The translations under genes were made by a program, and so were the position numbers. This document shows, piece after piece, positions 1-8,015 of a stretch of DNA of 32,968 nucleotides. The stretch is taken from assembly GCF_002272015.1 (NCBI RefSeq), contig NZ_NPBY01000026.1:1-32968 (forward strand). Direction: 5' to 3'. Numbering within the stretch: position 1 is the first letter of the stretch; each line of letters starts with the position of its first letter. Under the pieces are notes generated by a model. That model saw only the letters and a list, made by a program, of their open reading frames with translations. It did not search any database and had not been told where the DNA came from. This DNA comes from Paenibacillus campinasensis. Lineage in GTDB: Bacteria; Bacillota; Bacilli; Paenibacillales; Paenibacillaceae.

Positions 1-483
1 CCTTCTCGATGTGCGGTTTCGCATCCGCATGCCTCAGCGGTTGTCGCTGGCTGTACGGTGGATGAGGCCGGTGAACCGCAGCAGGTCAAGATCCGCCTGT
101 TGCCGCAGAGCCGAGGAACCGATACAAGGGCCTCTCGCCGCGATCTAACCGCATTCATCGATGAGCACGTGGATCGCCTTGCATCCGAAGCAACCGAAGT
201 CCAGCTGTCCACCCAAGCTTTTCGATTGTATGCCCCTTTGCGGAGCGTGGTAAGAGAGGCGTGGGTATCGCTGAAGAATACATATGGTGCGTTGGGGAGG
301 AAGCATCTGCAGGCGTATCTGAATGAATTCACAGGACGCCGCTGGCTTCGCGTGTCCGGAACGGCGGAGTCGATGAGGCAGAAGTTGCTGCAGATGTGCA
401 TCGCGATCCCTGGCATCTCCTACTGCCAGCTGATCGCCCGTCAGCCGGATGGGCCCTTAGAGACCTCTTTAGCCGCAGCCTGA
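1..483 (+). pseudogene. Decayed ISXO2/IS1595-family transposase, C-terminal remnant
   Basis: The reading frame is open from the first base of the window, so the 5' part lies outside. The stretch KHLQAYLNEF at about residues 101-110 of the open frame, followed by a final block ending LLQMCIAIPGISYCQLIAR, matches the conserved C-terminus of ISXO2-like (IS1595-family) DDE transposases. In these proteins the segment just before RSY/RLYxxL normally carries the catalytic Asp of a TDG or SDG motif. Here it reads STQ, so the acidic residue is gone. The block usually found between that point and the KHLQ helix (His/Asn-rich, about 40 residues) is missing. I see no terminal inverted repeat. It is best read as a non-functional remnant. 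A domesticated protein is possible but nothing supports it. Confidence 0.7.
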
Positions 484-930
484 GCGAAGGCTGGATGCGA
501 GAGGGTGGAAGCGAGAGGATAGTTTGACGAGAGGGGGCGGAGGATGAATATGACTGTCGGATTTCGCTCGTGGAACATTATTCGCATACTTCCGCGTTAA
601 ACAGTGCAAGTGTTGACAGGGTTGGATGGTTTGACATTGGATTGAAGTAGAAGTTACGGTATATTCGTTTTTGTTTTTGTTCTTCCTCTTCCTCACAGCA
701 GCATGCCAAGGTACCGGCGAAAATCCACAAACAATCCTACCGACAGGGTTGCAAGCCTGTAATAGGAGAAATGTATTGAATTGTAGATTAGCTTTCGAGT
801 GAATAGGTCGGGCAGCGTATTTACCTTCTGTTTTGTCTTTTTTGCGTTCCCTGATCAAACGGGATAATGTTGCAAGGCTTGAGGTTGGTAAGTAGTTGAC
901 AAGTAGTTGGCAAGTAGTCTAACAGACAAA
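484..930. other. Gene-free spacer with a short 11-bp tandem repeat
   Basis: No convincing coding sequence is seen. An open frame on the minus strand (469-858) lacks a ribosome site and has a biased, low-complexity composition. At 890-920 an 11-bp unit (AAGTAGTTGRC) occurs twice in full and a third time in part. At 847-877 lies one copy of a hairpin element found again near 21,516 (separate entry). Confidence 0.5.
847..877 (+). repeat. Dispersed hairpin element, copy 1
   Basis: The sequence TCCC-TGATCAAAC-GGGATAATG-TTGC-AAGG closely resembles a segment at 21516-21547, with a few substitutions and single-base indels. Both copies contain a short TCCC/GGGA stem followed by GATAATG. They lie in unrelated intergenic regions. 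The function is unknown. Confidence 0.45.
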
Positions 931-988
931 GCCCCTGCGGCGCTCATTGGACAAGTAACTCGCATCCAGTGAACATTTCGGCAGGGGC
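931..988 (-). terminator. Candidate terminator of the S9 peptidase gene
   Basis: GCCCCTGC at 931-938 is the exact complement of GCAGGGGC at 981-988. Read on the minus strand, the second arm is followed by a short T-rich stretch. The hairpin starts about 37 bp past the peptidase stop codon. The loop is long (about 42 nt), so it is weaker than the other terminators here. Confidence 0.4.
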
Positions 989-1025
989 GCTATTAATCAT
1001 AGATATGAAATCATGAGTTCCTTAT

Positions 1026-3068
1026 TTATCTTTCAATATGCTCGACAAACCAGCGCACGATATGGCTGAGACGTCTGACGCGCAGGTATGGATGACCGCT
1101 TCGGGACAGATTGTGGTCTGCTCCCGGGAAGCGGATCAGTTGGGTGTCCTTGCCCAGACGCTTCAGGGCTGTGAATAGCTGCTCGGCCTGCTCGATCGGA
1201 CAGCGCAGGTCTTGCTCCCCGTGCAGGATGAGCAGCGGGGTCTTGATTTCTTTGACGTAGGCGAGCGGAGAATGCTTCCACAACTTCTCCAGATCGTCCC
1301 AAGGGTTGCCCCAAATTTGGTCTTCGGTAAAGTTGTAGCCGATGTCGCTGACCCCATAGAAGGAAATCCAGTTCGAGATCGAGCGCTGGGTTACCGCAGC
1401 TTTGAAGCGATCGGTATGGCCTACGATCCAGTTCGTCATGAAGCCGCCGTAGCTGCCGCCGGTTACGCCAAGGCGTGAAGCGTCCACGAAGGAGTAGGTG
1501 TTCAGTACATAATCGACGGCTTCCATCAGATCCTGGTAATCCCGGCCACCGTAGTCGCCGCGTACGGTATTGACATGAACCTGACCATAGCCGTGCCCGC
1601 CGCGCGGGTTGGTGTAGATTACCGCATAGCCTGCAGCCGCAAGCAGCTGAAATTCATGCATGAATGTATGGGCATACATCGCTTGAGGACCGCCGTGAAT
1701 CTCCAGTACGGCCGGCACCTTGCTGCCCTCCGTGAACTCGGTCGGTTTCATCATCCAGCCTTGGATCGTCCAGCCGTCCCCGGTCTGGAACGTGAACACC
1801 TCCGGCTCGCTTAAATTCAGCTCGTTCCACAGTTCCTCGTTGCAGTTGGTCAGCCGCTGCTCCTGCTTAAGGGATGCACTATATGCGAACAAGTCGCCTG
1901 GCTGCAGCGGGTCAGCCGCCGCAAACACAATGTTCTCCTCCGGCGTCAAGGCGAACTGATAGATTTCACGTTCGCCGCCGAGCACAAGCTCATACGTGGA
2001 GCCATCCAGAGCGAACCGGCCGATGTGGACACCGCCATCCTGGTTAAGCTGGAGGTATACCGATGTGCCATCCTTACTGAACAGTGGAGGCGTGCCTGCA
2101 CTGGCTCTCATATCACTGACCGCAGCATGTCCGAGCTGCACATCCATATCGGTGTACAGCACCTGGTCTTGTCCGTCTGCGAGGGCAATGAGATGAATGC
2201 GCGCCAAGGTAGCGAATCCGCAGGAGAGATCGCTGGCAAGCATAAGCAGCGACTGTCCGTCCGGCGTATAAGCAACCGTGTAGATGGAATGCGTGCCTTC
2301 GGTCAGCTGGCGTACGGAGCCGTCCTGGACATTCAGGATGAACGCATCGTTCGTCAGGCGCAGATCCGGGTCCGGATATTGCTCGGACGAAATACTGGCA
2401 GTGTAAGCGACGCTGGAGCCATCAAGCGACCAATCAAAGCTGCCCACCTGGAACTCGCCGGAAGTGATCTGCTTGCTTTCTTCCGTTGCCAGGTTAATAA
2501 GAAATAGATGAGCGCGGCGGCCATTCCACAGGCCGATGCCGTCGCCTTTATATTTAATCCGGTCGTAGATCGCCTCTTCTGGCAGCTTCTTGCTCTCGTT
2601 GTTTCCGTTAATTCCGTTGTTGTCGTTACTGTTATTCGCGTTGCTTGTGTTCTGGTCCTGGTCGGTGCCATCCGATTCAGATACCTCGCTTCGGACGAGC
2701 AGCTGCGTTCCATCCGGCGACCATTTAAAAGCGCTGACGCCGTATTTCAGATCGGTTACAGGGCGCGCTTCCCCGCCGTCAGCAGGGATCGTCCATACTT
2801 GTGGCTTGTCGCCTTTCTTCCGCAGGAAGGCAAGCTGAGATCCGTCTGGGGACCAGGCAGGCGAGGAGTCATTCTCGCCGGAAGTGAAAGGAGTATCCTT
2901 ATGGTTATCCGGGTGAAGCAGGCGAATATGGGAGGTATAGCCGTCAATCTCCTTCTTGACCGATTTATGTACATAAGCAATCGCTCCACTAGCGGGAGAG
3001 ACGACGGGGTCGTTAACCCAGTGCATCCGATACAAGTCTTCTGGGGTGATCAGTCGTTTCGCAGTCAT
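1026..3068 (-). CDS. yuxL: S9-family (prolyl oligopeptidase/acylaminoacyl-peptidase) serine peptidase, YuxL-like
   Basis: This is a 680-residue cytosolic serine peptidase expected to cleave short or acylated peptides. The N-terminal part (about 1-420) is a TolB/PD40-type beta-propeller with repeated SPDG-type blades (for example WSPDGSQLAF and WSPDGTQLLV). The C-terminal part (about 430-680) is an alpha/beta hydrolase. The catalytic triad is visible: Ser539 in GGSYGGF, Asp620 in HGEQDLRCP and His652 in DHNLSRSGHP. The protein closely matches B. subtilis YuxL along its length. Residues 133-160 are an Asn/Asp/Ser-rich low-complexity insertion within the propeller that I do not recall in YuxL. 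An AGGAGG ribosome site lies 7 bp before the ATG. It is monocistronic and has no signal peptide. Confidence 0.93.
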   Translation of the reverse strand: MTAKRLITPEDLYRMHWVNDPVVSPASGAIAYVHKSVKKEIDGYTSHIRLLHPDNHKDTPFTSGENDSSPAWSPDGSQLAFLRKKGDKPQVWTIPADGGEARPVTDLKYGVSAFKWSPDGTQLLVRSEVSESDGTDQDQNTSNANNSNDNNGINGNNESKKLPEEAIYDRIKYKGDGIGLWNGRRAHLFLINLATEESKQITSGEFQVGSFDWSLDGSSVAYTASISSEQYPDPDLRLTNDAFILNVQDGSVRQLTEGTHSIYTVAYTPDGQSLLMLASDLSCGFATLARIHLIALADGQDQVLYTDMDVQLGHAAVSDMRASAGTPPLFSKDGTSVYLQLNQDGGVHIGRFALDGSTYELVLGGEREIYQFALTPEENIVFAAADPLQPGDLFAYSASLKQEQRLTNCNEELWNELNLSEPEVFTFQTGDGWTIQGWMMKPTEFTEGSKVPAVLEIHGGPQAMYAHTFMHEFQLLAAAGYAVIYTNPRGGHGYGQVHVNTVRGDYGGRDYQDLMEAVDYVLNTYSFVDASRLGVTGGSYGGFMTNWIVGHTDRFKAAVTQRSISNWISFYGVSDIGYNFTEDQIWGNPWDDLEKLWKHSPLAYVKEIKTPLLILHGEQDLRCPIEQAEQLFTALKRLGKDTQLIRFPGADHNLSRSGHPYLRVRRLSHIVRWFVEHIER

Positions 3069-3342
3069 AAGGGTTCCTCCTAATCTTGGTTAAGGTTAAA
3101 TCTCATTATGCTAGATTATGGTACGAAAATCCAGAGAAAAGTGCAGGGGTAAACGATCGCTTGTTCATTATGTCTATCATCATGCTTACATATTACGGGA
3201 TATCAGAATTTAGGCTGTAAGAAATTCAGCAGATTAATTATCAAGGGGTCAATTATTACAAAGATCTAATCTTACGGTGCGGGCATCGAATCAGGGTCTG
3301 TTATTTTCTCCGAGAGAGCGCAGTCGTTCCATCTATTTGTTA
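3069..3342. other. Divergent intergenic region, no gene seen
   Basis: This is AT-rich spacer between the minus-strand peptidase and the plus-strand nitroreductase. It must hold both promoters. Only the nitroreductase side shows a recognisable -10 box and a palindrome (next entry). No small open frame with a ribosome site is seen. Confidence 0.5.
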
Positions 3343-3365
3343 TAATTGAGATAGACTCTCAATTA
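3341..3365 (+). promoter_or_regulatory. -10 box and overlapping palindromic operator of the nitroreductase gene
   Basis: TATAAT at 3341-3346 is a consensus -10 element. It is overlapped by a perfect 9-bp inverted repeat, TAATTGAGA (3343-3351) and TCTCAATTA (3357-3365), separated by 5 bp. A palindrome over the -10 and start site is the usual layout for a repressor site. The outer TGAGA...TCTCA arms recall Fur-family boxes but the centre does not fit, so the regulator cannot be named. No good -35 is seen. Confidence 0.5.
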
Positions 3366-3406
3366 GGAGTACAATGGAACCATGATCATAGAGGAGGAAT
3401 CGGAAG

Positions 3407-3991
3407 ATGAACGTTAGTGAAGCGATCCGCACGCGTCGGAGTATTGGTAAAGTCAAGCCCGACCAAGTGCCTCAAGAGATGATAGAACAAATTGTGGAAG
3501 CCGGAACATGGGCACCGAACCACAAGCTTACGGAGCCTTGGAAGTTTTATGTCATGCAAGGGGAAGGACGCGATATTCTGGGCAATGCGCTCGGCGATAT
3601 TCAGGCCGCGAATGCCGGCGACACAAGCGAAGCAGCGATCGCGGCCGCTAGGGAGTCGGGACGCATCAAGGCTTACCGGGCACCGGTTGTCATCGGTGTG
3701 GCAGTCCAGCCGTCGAAGGATCCGAAGGTGATTGAGCTGGAGGAATATGGCGCGGTGTTTGCCGCTATCCAGAACATGCTGCTTGAAATCCATGCACTTG
3801 GACTCGCAGCGGTATGGAGAACAGGGGAGCCTTGCTTCCATGAGCTGATGAACAAGGCATTCGGGCTGCAGCCGGATGACAAGATGCTGGGCTTCCTCTA
3901 CCTTGGCTATCCCGACATGGAGCCGAAGCCGGGGTGCAGACAAAGCGCCGCCAGCAAAACGGTGTGGCTGAACAGCACGGCGGATCTGTAA
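3407..3991 (+). CDS. Nitroreductase-family FMN oxidoreductase, YdjA-like
   Basis: This 194-residue protein belongs to the small nitroreductase family, which are FMN-dependent NAD(P)H oxidoreductases. The N-terminal RTRRSIGKVK motif and the APNHKLTEPWKFYV segment (FMN-binding region) are typical. The C-terminal region has the WRTGE and MLGFLYLGYPD blocks that resemble E. coli YdjA (LGFLYLGTP). These enzymes reduce nitro compounds or quinones, but the natural substrate is unknown. GAGGAGG lies 9 bp before the ATG. The gene is preceded by a palindrome overlapping its -10 box, so repression relieved by an electrophile or metal is plausible but not shown. The next gene follows after about 100 bp and may be transcribed separately. 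Confidence 0.85.
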   Translation: MNVSEAIRTRRSIGKVKPDQVPQEMIEQIVEAGTWAPNHKLTEPWKFYVMQGEGRDILGNALGDIQAANAGDTSEAAIAAARESGRIKAYRAPVVIGVAVQPSKDPKVIELEEYGAVFAAIQNMLLEIHALGLAAVWRTGEPCFHELMNKAFGLQPDDKMLGFLYLGYPDMEPKPGCRQSAASKTVWLNSTADL

Positions 3992-4093
3992 TCCGTCTAT
4001 CCTTATCGGCTGCTTTTCGGTATAATAAACCCTAAGTTTTGCCGGAAGGCATCCGCCTTGTTGGCAACAGACATACCAAGGGGAGTGTAGTTT

Positions 4094-4465
4094 GTGAAGC
4101 TTCGATTCAACGAGTGGGACCTCGGGGGCAAGTTCATATTTATTGCGTCCGGCATAGCGCTGATTTCCTTGTTCTTTAATTGGCTGGACATTGGGATCGC
4201 GACGGAGAACGGCTTTGCTCAAGGAGGCGTGTTCTTTTTTCTGTGCTTTATCTATCCGCTTGTGCAGGTGCTGCGTGACAAGCCATTAAATAAACTGGTC
4301 GGATATATACTTGCCCTTCTAGCCGTCATCTTCACGGCCATGTTTGTTAATTCCAAGACGGTTGATTTCTTCGGAGAGACCGTCAGGGGAGCCGGGGCAG
4401 GACCGTACCTGTTTATGGTGGCGTGCGGGCTTTTGACTTTCGGGATATTCAGACGCAGACTGTAG
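4094..4465 (+). CDS. Small polytopic membrane protein of unknown function
   Basis: This 123-residue protein has four predicted transmembrane segments (about 12-30, 43-60, 68-86 and 101-118) and short charged loops. The start is GTG, chosen because AAGGGGAG lies 8 bp upstream. A TATAAT sequence at 4021-4026 could be its -10 box. A terminator-like hairpin follows at 4558-4582. I do not recognise the family, and nothing in the sequence suggests an enzyme. The context (a nitroreductase and an aldo/keto reductase on either side) gives no firm clue. Confidence 0.75.
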   Translation: MKLRFNEWDLGGKFIFIASGIALISLFFNWLDIGIATENGFAQGGVFFFLCFIYPLVQVLRDKPLNKLVGYILALLAVIFTAMFVNSKTVDFFGETVRGAGAGPYLFMVACGLLTFGIFRRRL

Positions 4466-4522
4466 CCTGCAGGGAGCCGTGCTGGCTTGCTTGTACCGGT
4501 TTGGAATGTATATCATGTCAAC

Positions 4523-4552
4523 TTGAGTGGAATAATAGGAATTTGATATACT
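4523..4552 (+). promoter_or_regulatory. Candidate promoter of the aldo/keto reductase gene
   Basis: TTGAGT (4523-4528) and TATACT (4547-4552) are separated by 18 bp. Transcription from here would begin close to the hairpin at 4558-4582, which would then be the 5' end of the mRNA. Confidence 0.5.
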
Positions 4553-4557
4553 TGAGG

Positions 4558-4582
4558 AGGCGGCTTTCGTGCCGCCTTTCTT
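4558..4582 (+). terminator. GC-rich hairpin with T-rich tail (terminator or 5' stem-loop)
   Basis: AGGCGGC and GCCGCCT form a 7-bp stem with a 6-nt loop, followed by TTCTT. It could end the upstream membrane-protein transcript. Because a promoter lies just before it, it could instead form the 5' end of the aldo/keto reductase mRNA. Confidence 0.55.
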
Positions 4583-4614
4583 GAGATTTACATAAACCAG
4601 GAGGGATTTTCAGA

Positions 4615-5445
4615 ATGGCCAATCAACCATTTACTGCCGGACCTACGCTGAATGACGGGGTGGCTATGCCATGGCTGGGTCTTGGCGTATGGAAGACCAA
4701 AGAGGGAGAAGAGGTAATCCATGCCGTCAAATCGGCAATTGCTGCCGGATACCGCAGTATCGATACAGCTGCCATCTACGGAAATGAAGAAGGCGTAGGA
4801 CAAGCCATTCGGGAATCCGGTGTTTCCCGGGATGAGCTGTTCATCACCACGAAGGTGTGGAACGAAGACCAGGGTTACGACAAGACGCTGAAGGCCTTCG
4901 AGACCAGCCGCAAGAAGCTGGGGCTGGATGTGATTGATCTGTACCTCATTCACTGGCCTGGCAAGGATAAATATAAGGAAACATGGAAGGCGCTGATCCA
5001 CCTGCAACAAGAAGGCTACGTCCGTTCTATCGGCGTCAGCAACTTCCATGTTCATCACCTGCAAGATATTATTGAAGATTCCGGCGTCGTTCCGGTGGTG
5101 AACCAGGTGGAACTGCATCCGCTGCTTTCCCAGAAGGAACTGCTGCAGTATGCCAAGGAGAACAACATTGTGCTTGAGGCGTGGAGCCCGCTCATGCAGG
5201 GCAACCTGGATCAGCCGGTGCTGGCTGAGATCGCCCAGAAGTACAACAAGACCATCGCTCAGGTCATCCTGCGCTGGGACATTCAGAACGGCATCATCGT
5301 CATTCCGAAGTCGATCAAAGAGCATCGGATTCGGGAAAATGCTGACATTTTCGATTTTGAACTGTCCGCAGAAGATATGGCCCGAATTGACAGCCTGAAC
5401 GAGAACAAGCGCTTTGGTCCGAATCCGAGCGAATTCCTGTTCTAA
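4615..5445 (+). CDS. yvgN: Aldo/keto reductase, YvgN-type (glyoxal/methylglyoxal reductase)
   Basis: This 276-residue NADPH-dependent aldo/keto reductase has the same length as B. subtilis YvgN, which reduces glyoxal and methylglyoxal. The full catalytic tetrad is visible: Asp50, Tyr55 (in DTAAIYGNE), Lys80 (in TTKVWN) and His113 (in LIHWPG). The family signatures [15 protein letters not shown] and IPKS near the C-terminus (NADPH-binding loop) are present. AGGAGGG lies 9 bp before the ATG. It is a single-gene unit bounded by the hairpin at 4558 and a strong bidirectional terminator at 5469. The likely role is detoxification of reactive aldehydes. The exact substrate is inferred from family membership only. 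Confidence 0.9.
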   Translation: MANQPFTAGPTLNDGVAMPWLGLGVWKTKEGEEVIHAVKSAIAAGYRSIDTAAIYGNEEGVGQAIRESGVSRDELFITTKVWNEDQGYDKTLKAFETSRKKLGLDVIDLYLIHWPGKDKYKETWKALIHLQQEGYVRSIGVSNFHVHHLQDIIEDSGVVPVVNQVELHPLLSQKELLQYAKENNIVLEAWSPLMQGNLDQPVLAEIAQKYNKTIAQVILRWDIQNGIIVIPKSIKEHRIRENADIFDFELSAEDMARIDSLNENKRFGPNPSEFLF

Positions 5446-5468
5446 TTGAAGACCATCGATGTATAGAA

Positions 5469-5508
5469 AAAAGCGAGCGCAACCTGATGTCAGGTCACGC
5501 TCGCTTTT
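5469..5508. terminator. Bidirectional Rho-independent terminator
   Basis: An 11-bp inverted repeat (AAAAGCGAGCG and CGCTCGCTTTT) encloses a second perfect hairpin, ACCTGA-TG-TCAGGT. It has A-runs on the left and T-runs on the right. It separates the convergent aldo/keto reductase and drug-exporter genes and can serve both. Confidence 0.85.
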
Positions 5509-5572
5509 CTATTATAAGGGACGTGCACCGTTCTACATTGATCAGGGGATGCGGCTTTGCCAGCCCCTCGGT

Positions 5573-7087
5573 TTAATTCGGGGCCTGCTTGGCTTTACGC
5601 TGCACCGTGACCCGCTCGCCGCCCATCATCAGAATGAAGACGAGCGCCAGAACTGCCGGTACTAGGGCCCACATAAACGTATCCGCAATCGAGCCGGCGA
5701 GCGAGGTGACAATTTGCTGGCGGATGTCCGGCGGAATCGTCGCCATCACTTCCGGCGTAAGCACGTCATCGGCGCTGACGTTAAGCCCTTCCGGCCAGCT
5801 GCCAGCGGCGGCTGCATCGGCCATTGTCCCGCTCAGAATGTTGCGCTGAATGATGCCGAAGACGGTGATGCCAACCGTCATCCCAAGCGAGCGCAGGAAC
5901 GAGTTCGCCGATGTGGCTGCACCGCGCTGCCGGGCATCGAAGTTATGGATGGCGGCCATGCTCAGGACAGAGAACGAGAAGCCGACGCCGAAGCCGGTCA
6001 GCACCATATAGGCGGTGAGCAGCAGTCTCGGCGTTTCCGGTCCGATGGTGCTGAGGCAGAATATGCCGGCAATAAAGCAGGCCACCGACAGGAGCATAAT
6101 GCTCCGGAACGGGATTCGGGTGGCCAGCAGGCCGCCTCCCTGGCTTCCGGCCACGCTGCCCAGCATCATCGGCATCAGGATGAGTCCGGCATTGGTGGCT
6201 GAGCCGCCATAGACGCCGGAGACGAAGATCGGGATGTAGATGGTAGCCACGATAAAGGCTGCACCGTAACATAAGGCGACCAGGTTGCTGGAAGCGAACA
6301 GCCGCTTGCGGAACATCTCGAAGGAAATGATCGGTTCGCTGGCGCGGGTCTCGGCAAACAGAAACACAAGGAACAGGAGCACGAACCCGGCGAACAGGCC
6401 TATAATTTGCGGAGAATCCCATGCAAACGTGTGGCCGCCGAGCTCCAGCCCGAACATCAGGCAGACGACAGCGCCGACAAGCGTGGTAGCCCCAGTCCAG
6501 TCAATGCGCAGCTTCCGTTTCGAGACCGTCTCCTTGTATGCGGTCAGAATCAGGATGAAAGAGATGATCCCGATCGGCACATTGACGTAAAAAATCCACT
6601 CCCAGCCAATGCTGTCGGTAATAAACGCGCCGAGCAGCGGCCCCATAATGCTGGAGGTGCCGAAGACGGCGCCGAGCAGGCCGGTCATCTTCCCGCGCTT
6701 CTCTGGCGGAAACAGGTCGAATACAATCGTGAAGGCAATCGGCATGAGCGCTCCGCCCCCGATGCCCTGGATGGCGCGGAATATAATGAGCTGTGTCATA
6801 CTCCCGGCCATTCCGCACAGCGCCGAACCGATCAGAAACACGATCAGCCCGAATATAAAGAATCGCTTCCGACCGTACATGTCGGATAGCTTGCCGAAGA
6901 TCGGCGTTCCTGCCATCACGGCTACCATATACACAGATGTCACCCAGACGAACTGTTCAAAACCTTGCAGATCCCGAACGATGGTGGGCATGGCCGTCGC
7001 GACGATGGTATTGTCGATGGCGGCCATAAAAATACCAAGCAATAGCCCGGCAACGACAAGCTTAATATTGCTTTGCTGTGCATTCAT
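5573..7087 (-). CDS. mdr: MFS drug exporter, DHA2 (14-helix) family, Mdr/YusP-like
   Basis: This 504-residue protein is a drug:H+ antiporter of the EmrB/QacA group with about 14 hydrophobic segments. Diagnostic motifs are visible: motif D1 (LGIFMAAIDNTIVATAMPTI), motif A (GKLSDMYGRKRFF), motif B (RAIQGIGGGALMP) and motif C near GPLLGAFI. The sequence closely resembles B. subtilis Mdr/YusP, which confers multidrug resistance. AAAGGAG lies about 10 bp before the ATG. There is no adjacent regulator gene. Substrates cannot be read from sequence. Confidence 0.9.
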   Translation of the reverse strand: MNAQQSNIKLVVAGLLLGIFMAAIDNTIVATAMPTIVRDLQGFEQFVWVTSVYMVAVMAGTPIFGKLSDMYGRKRFFIFGLIVFLIGSALCGMAGSMTQLIIFRAIQGIGGGALMPIAFTIVFDLFPPEKRGKMTGLLGAVFGTSSIMGPLLGAFITDSIGWEWIFYVNVPIGIISFILILTAYKETVSKRKLRIDWTGATTLVGAVVCLMFGLELGGHTFAWDSPQIIGLFAGFVLLFLVFLFAETRASEPIISFEMFRKRLFASSNLVALCYGAAFIVATIYIPIFVSGVYGGSATNAGLILMPMMLGSVAGSQGGGLLATRIPFRSIMLLSVACFIAGIFCLSTIGPETPRLLLTAYMVLTGFGVGFSFSVLSMAAIHNFDARQRGAATSANSFLRSLGMTVGITVFGIIQRNILSGTMADAAAAGSWPEGLNVSADDVLTPEVMATIPPDIRQQIVTSLAGSIADTFMWALVPAVLALVFILMMGGERVTVQRKAKQAPN

Positions 7088-7242
7088 GTAATGGATGCTC
7101 CTTTAATGTCTCAGGGTTGTATATTTCAAAACGTACATAACGTCACGATGTTTATATTGTAGTTCGATTAACAGATGTTGGCAAGGTGGGTTCCGAAGGG
7201 CAGCACAGCAAGCAGCTGGAGGCGGGAGGCCGTCGTAGAAGT

Positions 7243-7274
7243 AAAAAAGAACCCGCAGCCGAAGGAGCGGATTC
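7243..7274 (-). terminator. Rho-independent terminator downstream of the VOC gene
   Basis: Read on the minus strand, GAATCCGC pairs with GCGGGTTC (8 pairs, one G-U) around a 10-nt loop and is followed by TTTTTT. It lies about 330 bp past the VOC stop codon, so that transcript would include the tandem repeats at 7400-7547. Confidence 0.65.
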
Positions 7275-7399
7275 TTGCATTGACTTCCTAGTACGGGCGG
7301 TTGACAATGTGCCCCCTCAACGCGCTCTTCCAGGCACGGAAGCGGGCACGGGGGCACCCCGCATGGTGGCAGTCGTCAACCCGCCAACATTCGTCAGTC

Positions 7400-7547
7400 C
7401 ATCAGCGACCAATGTTAGAGCTGCTATTCGGCAGTTCATCAGCGACCGGTGTTAGAGCTACTATTCAGCAGCCCATCAGCGACCAATGTTAGAGCTGTTA
7501 TTCAGCAGTTCATCTGCGTCCGGTGCTGACCACTTTCAATGAACCGT
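7400..7547. repeat. 37-bp tandem repeat array derived from the VOC gene 3' end
   Basis: CATCAGCGACC begins at 7400, 7437 and 7474, and a variant (CATCTGCGTCC) begins at 7511, giving an exact 37-bp period. Units share the order CATCAGCGACC, AATGTTAGAGCT, RYTATTCRGCAG. The period is not a multiple of three and no protein is encoded. The 17 bp at 7502-7518 recur exactly at 7605-7621, which is the 3' end and stop codon of the VOC gene. A worn partial copy lies near 7566-7584. The rest of 7088-7604 shows only the terminator at 7243. Confidence 0.85.
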
Positions 7548-7604
7548 TGATCTTGAATACTTGCCCAGCAGTCTATGTGCGATCAGTTGGCGTTTAACTA
7601 CTGC

Positions 7605-8015
7605 TCAGCAGTTCATCTGCGGTGAGCTGGGATCAAGCTGCATAAATTCGATCCGGTTGCCGTCCGGGTCCTTGGCCCAGCATTGCCAATTGTGATCCTT
7701 TCCCTTCACCGGCTCCACATCCAGCTTCACGCCATGGCGCCGCAGGTGTTCTGCCGTCTCATGGATATCCTCCACCTCCAGGCACAAGTGCGAGAAACCG
7801 ACCGGGCGAGGAGGGGCGGCTGGTTTGTCGCGTCCGCCGTAAAACAGCTCCACAAACTGTCCTTCCGTCACCTTAATATACTCAATCCATGGATTGCCTT
7901 GATCATCCCGAATATCGAAGGCCCGGGTGAACCCCAGCACATCACAGTAAAAATGCAGCGACTGCTCCATATCGGCCACATCAAAGGCCAGGTGCGCAAT
8001 TTGCTTGATCTTCAT
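7605..8015 (-). CDS. VOC-fold (glyoxalase/bleomycin-resistance/dioxygenase superfamily) protein
   Basis: This 136-residue protein is a single-chain VOC protein with two beta-alpha-beta-beta-beta modules (about 1-60 and 72-130). The four expected metal ligands are in place: His8, Glu56, His76 and Glu123. The C-terminal block KDPDGNRIEFMQL is typical of the glyoxalase I-like branch. The reaction could be a lyase, epimerase or antibiotic-modifying one, and sequence alone does not decide. It ends in an unusual PSSPQMNC tail whose DNA recurs in the downstream tandem repeats. It is monocistronic and lies divergently from the sugar transporter operon. Confidence 0.85.
   Translation of the reverse strand: MKIKQIAHLAFDVADMEQSLHFYCDVLGFTRAFDIRDDQGNPWIEYIKVTEGQFVELFYGGRDKPAAPPRPVGFSHLCLEVEDIHETAEHLRRHGVKLDVEPVKGKDHNWQCWAKDPDGNRIEFMQLDPSSPQMNC

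Noticed and set aside
469..858. A 129-codon minus-strand frame after the transposase remnant
   Set aside because: There is no ribosome site, the Lys/Asn and Pro/His composition is biased, and no family is recognised.
3341..3365. Fur or PerR box at the nitroreductase promoter
   Set aside because: Only the outer TGAGA/TCTCA arms agree with a Fur-type box. The central bases do not fit either consensus, so the regulator is left unnamed.
7400..7547. CRISPR array
   Set aside because: The 37-bp units are contiguous with no unique spacers of regular length, and no cas genes are present.
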